This document shows, piece after piece, positions 6,553 to 12,030 of a stretch of DNA of 12,030 nucleotides. Origin of the DNA: RGIG1934 sp045122895 (GTDB taxonomy: Bacteria; Bacillota; Clostridia; Lachnospirales; Lachnospiraceae). Location: assembly GCA_045122895.1 (NCBI GenBank), contig JBGVIE010000048.1, forward strand, positions 1 through 12,030. Reading direction: 5' to 3'. The notes beneath the pieces are model-generated. The model ran no database searches and had not been told where the DNA came from. It worked only from the letters and a program-made list of their open reading frames with translations. Within the stretch, counting starts at the first letter, position 1; every line of letters starts with the position of its first letter. A program made the position numbers and the translations under genes.

Positions 6553-6678
6553 GTGCAATAAGCCGTCATGCAGAAATTGTGCTTGCACAAATTTCTATAT
6601 GACGGCCAATGTAAATCGAGCCGACAGGCGAGATGACAATAATTGCACGACGAGTAGGAGCCAGCCTACTCGATTGGC
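6551..6678 (+). ncRNA. Candidate structured RNA / palindromic element: three-way junction plus hairpin
   Basis: Nested inverted repeats pack this stretch. An outer stem TTGTGCAAT (6551-6559) pairs with ATTGCACGA (6642-6650), nine pairs with one wobble. Inside are a long hairpin at 6562-6606 (GCCGTCAT...ATGACGGC, AGAAATT...AAATTTCT, GTGC...GCAC) and a hairpin at 6615-6634 (ATC-GA-GCC, loop GACA, GGC-GA-GAT) whose two GA steps face each other as tandem G-A pairs. A perfect eight-pair hairpin, CGAGTAGG-AGCCAG-CCTACTCG, follows at 6651-6672. CCAAT at 6606-6610 can also pair with ATTGG at 6673-6677, a possible pseudoknot. Open frames here on both strands are by-products of the palindromes. It is either part of the long leader of the next gene, an independent RNA, or a dispersed palindromic repeat. 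No named family recognised. Confidence 0.55.
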
Positions 6679-6747
6679 AAATTCTATGAACTATGTTAGA
6701 TATAATACATCGTTTTATTTCTTGAAATGATGTTTTATATAAAAAGA

Positions 6748-6783
6748 GGACTCTGATAAAATTCGCGAAAACCATCAGAGTCC
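6748..6783 (-). terminator. Long perfect hairpin with T-run only on the leftward strand
   Basis: GGACTCTGAT (6748-6757) and ATCAGAGTCC (6774-6783) pair perfectly over ten bases. The 16-base loop contains the self-complementary TTCGCGAA. Read leftward it is followed by TCTTTTTATAT, the form of an intrinsic terminator; read rightward there is no T-run. No leftward gene is visible to its right, so it may insulate against antisense transcription or be part of the leader structure. Confidence 0.5.
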
Positions 6784-6880
6784 AAACACCAAGCACTTAT
6801 AAAAAAAATACCTAGGCAAAAGTATATCACTTTTTTTAATAGGTGTACATATTAATTTTATTAAAAAAGGAGATTTATTT
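6784..6880 (+). other. AT-rich leader end with a small inverted repeat ahead of the secreted-protein gene
   Basis: The stretch holds AAAAAAGGAGA (6863-6873), a strong ribosome binding site for ATG 6881, and the inverted repeat TTAATA-8 bases-TATTAA at 6836-6855, which could be an operator or a chance AT-rich match. A weak A-U hairpin (AAAAGT-ATATC-ACTTTT, 6818-6834) runs into a T-run. I see no convincing promoter here, so transcription most likely comes from 6403-6431. Confidence 0.35.
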
Positions 6881-7498
6881 ATGGATGAAGAAATGAGAAC
6901 TAAAAGCTTATCCGTTGTAAAAAAAATGACGGGATTGATATTGATGGTGTGTATGCTACTTAATGTTAATGTTAAATCAGTGTGGGCAGCAGATGAATAT
7001 TTTTATAAAGGAGATACTATAACTTATAATAGAGGTAGTGGAATATATTTATATACCGATAAATGGAACGGAGGTTTTTTATGGTTAGATTCATATAAGG
7101 AAAAATATTATTTAACAAATTCTTATATGCGTTGTCTTACATATTATTGTGATGAGTGGATTGCTAATCAAGGTCAGACATTGACTTTATCAATTAATAA
7201 AAGTGTGACAAGAAGTGTAGAGGATGGTGTATCTAGTGAATTGGGAATTAAAAATGTTATAAGTGTTAATATAGGTTCTCAACATAAAGATAAAGTAACT
7301 ACAAACTACAGTACTTCTCTCGGTTTGACATATAGGTTGTCTAAGTTTAAACATAAGAGTTATAAAATTGCCGCTATGGGATATTATGATAAATTTAAAG
7401 TTAATAAGTACAAGAATGGAGATTATAAAAAAACATACTATGCATATGCGTACAATTCAAATTTTGGACAAGAGATTAGACTTGTATACCGTCGTTAA
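6881..7498 (+). CDS. Secreted beta-rich protein of unknown function
   Basis: The protein has 205 residues with a clear Sec signal: charged MDEEMRTKSLSVVKK, hydrophobic MTGLILMVCMLLNVNV and a cleavage site near VWA|ADE (residue 36). The mature part of about 169 residues is rich in Tyr, Lys, Ser and Thr, with two cysteines in CLTYYC (85-90). Residues 98-152 alternate polar and hydrophobic positions (QTLTLSINKSVTRSV, VISVNIGSQ, TTNYSTSLGLTYRLS) around a GVSSELGI segment. Such Ser/Thr-rich amphipathic hairpins occur in secreted Firmicute proteins and in the insertion loops of aerolysin-like pore formers, but I cannot assign a family. An optimal GGAGA site precedes it. It opens the gene block ending in the ABC exporter, 59 bp before the lipoprotein gene, and its AT-rich codon use matches that block and not glgX. 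Confidence 0.75.
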   Translation: MDEEMRTKSLSVVKKMTGLILMVCMLLNVNVKSVWAADEYFYKGDTITYNRGSGIYLYTDKWNGGFLWLDSYKEKYYLTNSYMRCLTYYCDEWIANQGQTLTLSINKSVTRSVEDGVSSELGIKNVISVNIGSQHKDKVTTNYSTSLGLTYRLSKFKHKSYKIAAMGYYDKFKVNKYKNGDYKKTYYAYAYNSNFGQEIRLVYRR

Positions 7499-7507
7499 TT
7501 AAAATGG

Positions 7508-7513
7508 TATAAT
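7508..7513 (+). promoter_or_regulatory. Possible extended -10 promoter ahead of the lipoprotein-exporter genes
   Basis: TGGTATAAT (7505-7513) is an extended -10 element. The nearest -35 candidate, TTGTAT at 7482-7487, is 20 bp away, too far for good spacing. If active it would let 7558-11264 be expressed apart from the secreted protein. No terminator lies between the two genes. Confidence 0.35.
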
Positions 7514-7557
7514 ATTTTTAATATTATTATCAGAAAAAAGTATAGAAGAGGTGGATT

Positions 7558-8430
7558 ATGACCAATTATATTAAGCAAAACATATTAATTTTATCAGTAA
7601 TAGCAATGCTTGCGGTACTGTTATGTGGTTGTGGAAACAAGGAAAAAGTGAAAAAACTTGAGGTGCGTGGAGGAGATTTGCTTCGGTATTCGCTGTGTCT
7701 TGAAGAAGAATATAGTCAGACAGTATCTTGCCCTATTGTGCTTAATAGGAAGGCTAAGGATATTAGTTTTAATGGCTATGTAGCAGAGAATAATGATTTA
7801 TTATCGCTTACTGCCGTAGAAACCGATATGGATAATTGCGTTAAATATAATGGTTATTATGTGTATTTTGCAATAGTGAATGTCGCATGTGAAAAATATG
7901 ATGAAGTTATAGATGTTGACATAGACAAATTATTATTTGACATTGACGACGAGCTTGTGGAGTACGCAACACCTCATTTTAATGTGAAGAACACAACTTA
8001 TTATTGCGAGAAAGAGGATTGCATAATTGAAGAAAATAGTTTGATGATTAGTGGTGGTTTTACAGGTATTTATGGCTATATACCAGATGAAAAGAATAAA
8101 ATTAATTTGACGCTTACTATTGATAAAGATGTTAAAATCGAAAGCTATATGTTGGCAGATTTTCTGAAAGTTGAAAATCTCGAAATATATGGAAACAATT
8201 ATGATAGTAATAGGATAGATTTAGACCTTAAAAAGAATAAGGATATCCCATTATTATATACGTTAGGATTTGGTGATGACATATCAGAGGATTGTATAAT
8301 CAGGTCATCTCAGATAATAATATATGAGAAAAATAATCAGAAGTATCTGTGGGTATATGAACCAGGTATATATATATGGAAGGATTATGCAGAGTATGGC
8401 AATATTGAAAGATATATAGATGCTTTATAG
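7558..8430 (+). CDS. Lipoprotein of unknown function, exporter-linked
   Basis: The protein has 290 residues with a lipoprotein signal: NILILSVIAMLAVLLCGC, lipobox LCGC with acylated Cys 25, then charged GNKEKVKKLE. The mature part is acidic, holds about five further cysteines (for example the pair in CEKEDC) and appears to be beta-rich and wholly extracellular. I recognise no domain. A ribosome binding site GAGGTGG lies six bases before ATG. It is followed after 22 bp by the membrane fusion protein gene. This position suggests a surface receptor, substrate-binding or immunity component of the transporter, as lipoproteins often play with Gram-positive ABC exporters; that role is inferred from context only. 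Confidence 0.75.
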   Translation: MTNYIKQNILILSVIAMLAVLLCGCGNKEKVKKLEVRGGDLLRYSLCLEEEYSQTVSCPIVLNRKAKDISFNGYVAENNDLLSLTAVETDMDNCVKYNGYYVYFAIVNVACEKYDEVIDVDIDKLLFDIDDELVEYATPHFNVKNTTYYCEKEDCIIEENSLMISGGFTGIYGYIPDEKNKINLTLTIDKDVKIESYMLADFLKVENLEIYGNNYDSNRIDLDLKKNKDIPLLYTLGFGDDISEDCIIRSSQIIIYEKNNQKYLWVYEPGIYIWKDYAEYGNIERYIDAL

Positions 8431-8452
8431 TCGCATAAAGGGAAAGTGATAT

Positions 8453-9328
8453 ATGATTAAAAAAATCGGATTTTACATTTGTATTGGGTGCATATTAATA
8501 TTATGTACATACTCAATATATTTGATGTATAAAACAGATGCAAATTACAAAGTATTACTAGATAATGATGAAATTGCCTATGAGAAGAGTGATGACGAAA
8601 TATACAAAGTGGGTCTTGATAATGTAAGCAAAACAATAAGTGTTGAAGGGAGTGTTGTTCCTGTTTATGGAGAAGAACAAATGCAGGTTTTGATTGAAGG
8701 GAATGCCTCAAACATAGTGTTATACATTAAGGAAGGTGATGTAATAAACAAAGATTTTGTATATGCAACATATAATGGAAAAGAATATAAGGCTGAAAGT
8801 ATGCTCCGTTGTGTAGATGTAAATCAGGACGAAAATGGAGTTGCGATTGAGTTTATAGATTATAGTAAATTGTATATAGAACTTTGTATACCTGAGAAGT
8901 ATGCAACAGATTCAATGTATAATAAAAAAGTTGAGTTAACTAACAACGAAAAAAGTTTTATGGGAGAAATCTCCTACATAGATGGGTATTGTAATGAAGG
9001 TCTGGTACGTTTGAATATCAAGTACAATAATCAAAAAATCATGTTAAGACCAGGAGCAAAGTGCAATGCCAACATCGTAATCAGTAAGAAAAAAAATGTA
9101 AAAGCAGTTCCGTTAGAGTTTGTAATGTATTCTGAATTTGAGGATGAATATAGTGTGATGCTGGTAGATGGAGATGCAAATATTATTAGTAAGGTTGAAG
9201 TTGGAATTGTTGGTGATTCTATGGTTGAGATACTTTCAGGTGTTGGGAAAGATGATATTGTTATGATGCCGAGGGATGAAATGTCACTTAGATATTATTT
9301 GAGTAATAGTCAAGAGGTGACAAAATGA
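8453..9328 (+). CDS. Membrane fusion (HlyD/MacA/YknX-like) adaptor subunit
   Basis: The protein has 291 residues with one N-terminal membrane anchor (about 5-26) and an extracellular remainder. Residues 79-106 form one lipoyl-like half motif (EGNASNIVLYIKEGDVINKD). Residues 136-210 resemble the beta-barrel domain ending in LRPGAKCNANIVI, and 217-271 resemble the membrane-proximal domain (KAVPLEFVMY, then VEVGIVGDSMVEILSGVGKDDIV), which matches the C-terminal pattern of MacA-type adaptors. No long coiled-coil hairpin is present between the lipoyl parts, unlike MacA; such short adaptors fit a Gram-positive envelope. The gene overlaps the ATPase gene by four bases (ATGA), so the two are translated together. 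The family call rests on these motifs and on the MacB-like neighbours. Confidence 0.8.
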   Translation: MIKKIGFYICIGCILILCTYSIYLMYKTDANYKVLLDNDEIAYEKSDDEIYKVGLDNVSKTISVEGSVVPVYGEEQMQVLIEGNASNIVLYIKEGDVINKDFVYATYNGKEYKAESMLRCVDVNQDENGVAIEFIDYSKLYIELCIPEKYATDSMYNKKVELTNNEKSFMGEISYIDGYCNEGLVRLNIKYNNQKIMLRPGAKCNANIVISKKKNVKAVPLEFVMYSEFEDEYSVMLVDGDANIISKVEVGIVGDSMVEILSGVGKDDIVMMPRDEMSLRYYLSNSQEVTK

Positions 9329-9978
9329 TAGAATTAAGTAATGTGAGAAAGACTTTTGATGGAAGAAGATACGTAATAGATGGGTTAAGTACAAGATTTA
9401 AAAAAGGTGAATATGTACAGATTATCGGAAAGTCAGGTGCCGGTAAAAGCACATTGCTTAATTTGATGGGATTATTGGACAGACAGTATTATGGAAAAAT
9501 TTATATAGATGGTAAGGATGTATCTAAATTAACGGATCAAAAAATCAGTAATATTAGATCAAAAAATATCGGATTTATTTTTCAGTCTTATAATCTTGTA
9601 AATCATATGACAGCAGTAGAAAATATTTATATGCCATTATTATATTCCAGAAAAAGATTAGACAAAGACTACCAAAAAAGAATCGAAAGTCTTATGGAGG
9701 AGTTGGAGATTAATAGTTTGGCAAACACTCAGATACAATATTTGTCTGGTGGGGAGAAACAGAGAGTTTCAATAGCCAGAGCTTTGTCATTAGAGCCTAA
9801 TATTATATTGGCAGACGAACCCACAGGAAATCTGGATACCGGTAACAGTCATATTACTTTTAATGTGTTGAAAAAACTTGCAAAAGAGGGAAAAACAATA
9901 ATATTGGTTACTCATAATTTGCACGATGATCTTGGTGCTGACAGGATTTTAACATTGCAGGATGGTGAGTTGAGATGA
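9325..9978 (+). CDS. ABC transporter ATP-binding protein, MacB/LolD type
   Basis: The protein has 217 residues, the normal length of a stand-alone MacB/LolD/FtsE-group ATPase. It has Walker A GKSGAGKST at 35-43, Q-loop Gln 87 in FQSYNL, signature LSGGEKQR at 140-147, Walker B ILADEP at 161-166 with catalytic Glu 165, D-loop GNLD at 168-171 and switch His 197 in VTHN. The typical FIFQSYNLVNHMTAVEN stretch is that of mechanotransmission-type exporters. All catalytic residues are intact. It overlaps the adaptor gene upstream and the permease gene downstream by four bases each (ATGA), a tightly coupled three-gene unit. A GAGGTG site precedes the start. Confidence 0.93.
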   Translation: MIELSNVRKTFDGRRYVIDGLSTRFKKGEYVQIIGKSGAGKSTLLNLMGLLDRQYYGKIYIDGKDVSKLTDQKISNIRSKNIGFIFQSYNLVNHMTAVENIYMPLLYSRKRLDKDYQKRIESLMEELEINSLANTQIQYLSGGEKQRVSIARALSLEPNIILADEPTGNLDTGNSHITFNVLKKLAKEGKTIILVTHNLHDDLGADRILTLQDGELR

Positions 9979-11264
9979 AAAAAATATTGTTGTATATTAA
10001 ATTAAATATTTTCTATATGTTCAGAAATAAAGCTAGATTCTGGCTTACTGTTTTGGGAATAACAATTGGGCTGTTTATTTATTTGTTTGGAAATGTAGCT
10101 GTGGATGGTTATATCGACAGCTTGTATAAAGAAGCTTACGACTTTGATAAGGATAGCTTTATCGTGTATGATGAAAAGGATAAGTTAATAGGAGAAATAA
10201 AGAAATATGATGCTGATATAAGAATTGGCAAATATAGTATTTTTCATACTTCTTGTGATATCAATAAGGATTATGTATATAAGAACGTTAAAATTTCTAA
10301 TAGTGTTAATCTCATAGGATTAAACAATACAATTGAGGATTCATCTGTTCCTTATATGACTAATGAAAGTATGTCGCTTGCAAAGGCAAAATTTCTGTAT
10401 GGAAGAGATTTTTCAGATAAAGATATCAGGCGAGGTAAGAATTATGCAATTATAGAAAAAAGCACAGCAATGTTCTGGTTTCAAAAGGAGAATGCAATAG
10501 GCGAATATATAGATGTGGTGTCTCCATATGGATATGACAGATTTGTTGTTATTGGTATTATTGATGACCTTCCTTGTACACGTAGAAAGAACCTGGAATT
10601 TAATAAGCTGATAGAACAAAGTGTAGACAATAATTACACTAATAGCTGTGTTGCATATACCACATATAGTTATCTCAATAATATGGTAGAGAGCGGAGAT
10701 ATAGAAGAGAGATATATAGTTAATGTGGGGACTCTTGATCAGGACGAGGATATTGCTGCATTGATTAATGGATTAAGTGAAAAATCATCTCTATATGATT
10801 TGGATGTTTCCATAGTATCAAGAAGCATACTTGTTGAAGAAGTGAGAAATCTGGAAAGCAAAATAAAGGGATTTATTAATGCTTTGATAGTAGTTGTGAT
10901 TCTTATAGCAGGATTTATGATTGTTACCATCTATATTTTTTCTGTAAAGGAGAGAATGTATGAAATTGGAGTAAGACGAGCTCTAGGTGCATCAGAATTT
11001 GATATCATATATCAATTTGTAGCGGAAGGAATAGTAACAGCACTAGTTGCAGCAGTTATAACATTTATGGCAGGAGTTGTGATATGTAATTTGGCAACCT
11101 CTTATTTGATTGGAAAACTTTATATGGATATGAGATTAGTGTTAAGTAGAGAACTTATATTATCTATGTTTGGATTGTCTGTGTTACAAGGTATTGTGTT
11201 TAGTTTTGCTCCTGCATTGATAGCATCTAAAATACGCCCAACTGAAGCTATCAGGTGGGATTAG
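9975..11264 (+). CDS. ABC transporter permease, MacB/FtsX type
   Basis: The protein has 429 residues in the four-helix MacB arrangement: a first membrane helix at about 22-44 after an amphipathic start, a large extracellular domain (about 45-295, MacB periplasmic core-like), then an FtsX domain with helices at about 301-322, 350-372 and 394-417. The cytoplasmic loop VKERMYEIGVRRALGAS at 324-340 is the classical FtsX/MacB coupling motif, and the end IRPTEAIRWD is the usual C-terminus of the family. MacB-type permeases do not pass substrate through the membrane helices but act on extracytoplasmic substrates through the adaptor. With the ATPase and adaptor it makes a complete MacAB/YknXYZ-like exporter. 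The nearest comparison in Firmicutes is YknWXYZ, which protects against the SDP toxin; here the substrate is unknown. Confidence 0.9.
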   Translation: MKKILLYIKLNIFYMFRNKARFWLTVLGITIGLFIYLFGNVAVDGYIDSLYKEAYDFDKDSFIVYDEKDKLIGEIKKYDADIRIGKYSIFHTSCDINKDYVYKNVKISNSVNLIGLNNTIEDSSVPYMTNESMSLAKAKFLYGRDFSDKDIRRGKNYAIIEKSTAMFWFQKENAIGEYIDVVSPYGYDRFVVIGIIDDLPCTRRKNLEFNKLIEQSVDNNYTNSCVAYTTYSYLNNMVESGDIEERYIVNVGTLDQDEDIAALINGLSEKSSLYDLDVSIVSRSILVEEVRNLESKIKGFINALIVVVILIAGFMIVTIYIFSVKERMYEIGVRRALGASEFDIIYQFVAEGIVTALVAAVITFMAGVVICNLATSYLIGKLYMDMRLVLSRELILSMFGLSVLQGIVFSFAPALIASKIRPTEAIRWD

Positions 11265-11276
11265 TGAAGTTATCAT

Positions 11277-11302
11277 TATATTAATCTGGGACTTGATATA
11301 TT
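11277..11302 (+). repeat. 26-bp direct repeat, copy B
   Basis: It is identical to 6365-6390 and lies 12 bp after the permease stop. The shared block CTTGACAAT follows after a shorter gap than in copy A. The two copies bracket the leader RNA, secreted protein, lipoprotein and exporter genes, about 4.9 kb apart. Confidence 0.9.
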
Positions 11303-11321
11303 TTGCTTGACAATGTATAAT
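11293..11321 (+). promoter_or_regulatory. queD promoter, using the repeat's TTGATA as -35
   Basis: TTGATA (11293-11298, inside the direct repeat), 17 bp, and TATAAT (11316-11321). A better -35 hexamer, TTGACA at 11307-11312, stands only three bases from the -10 and cannot work with it. Transcription should start near 11328, the first base of the leader hairpin. Confidence 0.65.
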
Positions 11322-11327
11322 CCAAAA

Positions 11328-11374
11328 AGACAGTTCGTTTGTACCATCCTGTCTATAAACAAAACCAGGACTAA
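11328..11374 (+). promoter_or_regulatory. preQ1-I-like riboswitch ahead of queD
   Basis: AGACAG (11328-11333) pairs with CTGTCT (11349-11354). The loop reads TTCGTTTGTACCATC, and an A-rich tail ATAAACAAAACCAGGACTAA follows. PreQ1-I aptamers have this form: a short stem, a loop with TTC near its start and an A-C-C-rich end, then an A-rich tail whose last bases pair back into the loop. Here GTTT (11337-11340) can pair with AAAC in the tail (11357-11360 or 11362-11365). The tail is slightly longer and reads ACCAGG where ACTAAGG is usual. The queuosine gene downstream supports the call. Confidence 0.55.
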
Positions 11375-11395
11375 ATAATTTTATTGTATTATTTT

Positions 11396-11423
11396 AGGTA
11401 TGGTTTTTGCCATACCTTTTTTT
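11396..11423 (+). terminator. Leader terminator (attenuator) ahead of queD
   Basis: Stem AGGTATGG (11396-11403) and CCATACCT (11410-11417), eight pairs, loop TTTTTG, seven T. It ends four bases before the queD ribosome binding site, so readthrough is required for expression. An alternative AT-rich hairpin just upstream (CTAAATAAT with ATTATTTTAG) takes the base of this stem and could be the antiterminator. Confidence 0.85.
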
Positions 11424-11436
11424 GATGGAGGAATGT

Positions 11437-11859
11437 ATGTATATTCTTAAGACAGATCACAGTTTTGACTCGGCTCATTTTCTTGCCGGGTATGAAGGTA
11501 AATGCAGCAATATCCATGGACATAGGTGGAAGGTTGAAGTGGAAGTGATGTCAGAAGAACTTAAAGAGGATAAGCAGCTTAGAGGAATGTATGTTGATTT
11601 TTCAACGCTTAAAGATGACCTTAGAGAGAGAGTAGATTACTTGGACCACGCACTAATAATTGAAAAAGGAAGTCTCAAAAAGAAGACATATGAAGCTCTT
11701 TTGGAGGAAGGCTTTAGGATATTGGAATTTGATTTCAGACCTACTGCAGAAAATATTGCAAAATATTTTTATGATCAGATGATACTTGCAGGATACAGGG
11801 TTAAGATGGTTACCGTATATGAGACACCAAATAATTGTGCTTCATATACAGATTACTAG
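11437..11859 (+). CDS. queD: 6-carboxy-5,6,7,8-tetrahydropterin synthase (QueD, 6-pyruvoyltetrahydropterin synthase family)
   Basis: The zinc enzyme converts 7,8-dihydroneopterin triphosphate to 6-carboxytetrahydropterin, an early step to preQ0/preQ1 and queuosine. The 140 residues hold all expected sites: zinc ligands His 14 (DSAHFL) and His 27 and His 29 (NIHGHRW), catalytic Cys 23, YVDFSTLK at 52-59, the catalytic Asp-His pair LDHAL at 69-73, PTAENIA at 102-108, and Glu 129 in VYETPNN, which contacts the pterin. GGAGG five bases before ATG 11437 fixes the start; in-frame ATGs at 11407 and 11425 would overlap the terminator or the binding site. A leader with a preQ1-I-like element and terminator precedes it, consistent with feedback by the pathway product. 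Confidence 0.93.
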   Translation: MYILKTDHSFDSAHFLAGYEGKCSNIHGHRWKVEVEVMSEELKEDKQLRGMYVDFSTLKDDLRERVDYLDHALIIEKGSLKKKTYEALLEEGFRILEFDFRPTAENIAKYFYDQMILAGYRVKMVTVYETPNNCASYTDY

Positions 11860-11869
11860 TGAGGTTAGT

Positions 11870-11896
11870 ATGAAAGAAAGTAGAGGAAGACCATAA
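11870..11896 (+). pseudogene. Eight-codon stub with a good ribosome binding site after queD
   Basis: GAGG stands five bases before ATG 11870, ten bases after the queD stop, as for a next gene in an operon. The frame (MKESRGRP) stops at 11894-11896. It may be the 5' remnant of a following queuosine gene cut off by a rearrangement, or chance. The bases from 11897 to 11965 show no coding frame or clear signal. Confidence 0.3.
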
Positions 11897-11965
11897 ATTG
11901 GCGCACTTAAATAAGCTGTCTAAGGCAGGCAACTTTTAAAAGTGTTATAGAGTTAGAAAATTAAA

Positions 11966-12030
11966 TCAAGAAGCTAATGGTTCATCAGGGGGAAGTAATC
12001 CTTCACGTTGTAATAGTTTCTTGGCTTGCT
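11966..12030 (-). CDS. C-terminal end of a leftward gene of unknown type (5' part outside window)
   Basis: On the minus strand the frame enters from the right edge, codes QAKKLLQREGLLPPDEPLAS and ends at a TGA (plus-strand 11966-11968). The basic amphipathic run followed by a Pro-Pro-Asp-Glu-Pro tail looks like a real C-terminus, but 20 residues are too few to identify it. It would converge on queD. Confidence 0.35.
   Translation of the reverse strand, partial: QAKKLLQREGLLPPDEPLAS

Noticed and set aside
6521..6796. Open frames on both strands in the palindromic stretch
   Set aside because: They have no ribosome binding site, no protein-like composition, and run through terminator and hairpin sequence; the inverted repeats explain the openness on both strands.
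6818..6837. A-U hairpin with T-run as an intrinsic terminator before the secreted-protein gene
   Set aside because: The stem has one G-C pair only and lies in a generally AT-rich stretch; a terminator here would block the only clear promoter for the gene.
11932..11943. Palindrome ACTTTTAAAAGT as an operator
   Set aside because: A single 12-base AT-rich palindrome without promoter context is expected by chance at this base composition.

Overview
The window reads as chromosome of a low-GC Firmicute, most likely a gut Lachnospiraceae-type Clostridium. The basis is AT-rich codon use, strong purine-rich ribosome binding sites, near-consensus sigma-A promoters, and family resemblance of the Dus, MetY, isoamylase and QueD proteins. 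No species assignment is possible from the sequence alone.

Layout. Bases 1-512 hold the tail of an Rpn-type nuclease gene with an EGRE repeat, then a short coiled-coil frame and a hydrophobic frame that look like debris. Leftward genes follow: a DUF1275 membrane protein and a tRNA-dihydrouridine synthase, overlapping by one base. They diverge from metY (O-acetylhomoserine sulfhydrylase), which has its own promoter and terminator. A glycogen debranching enzyme of the isoamylase/GlgX group comes next. Twenty bases after it lies an internally deleted GH53 endo-galactanase: a lipoprotein signal joined to only the C-terminal third of the enzyme.

Bases 6365-11302 form the accessory part. A 26-bp direct repeat occurs at both ends (6365-6390 and 11277-11302). 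Inside is a perfect-consensus promoter, a leader that resembles half of a c-di-GMP-I (GEMM) riboswitch, an intrinsic terminator, and a compact set of nested and interlocking inverted repeats at 6551-6678 that folds on paper as a three-way junction plus hairpin. Then come five co-directional genes: a secreted beta-rich protein, a lipoprotein, a short MacA/YknX-like membrane fusion protein, a MacB/LolD-type ATPase and a MacB/FtsX-type permease. The last three overlap by ATGA junctions and must be one exporter. The two exported proteins are the likely partners or cargo; their functions are not recognisable.

After the second repeat, a promoter, a preQ1-I-like leader and a terminator precede queD (queuosine precursor synthesis). 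An eight-codon stub with a good ribosome binding site and the end of a leftward gene of unknown type close the window, suggesting a second junction there.

The best candidates for something undescribed are the structured RNA element at 6551-6678 and the repeat-bounded exporter cassette under a GEMM-like leader.
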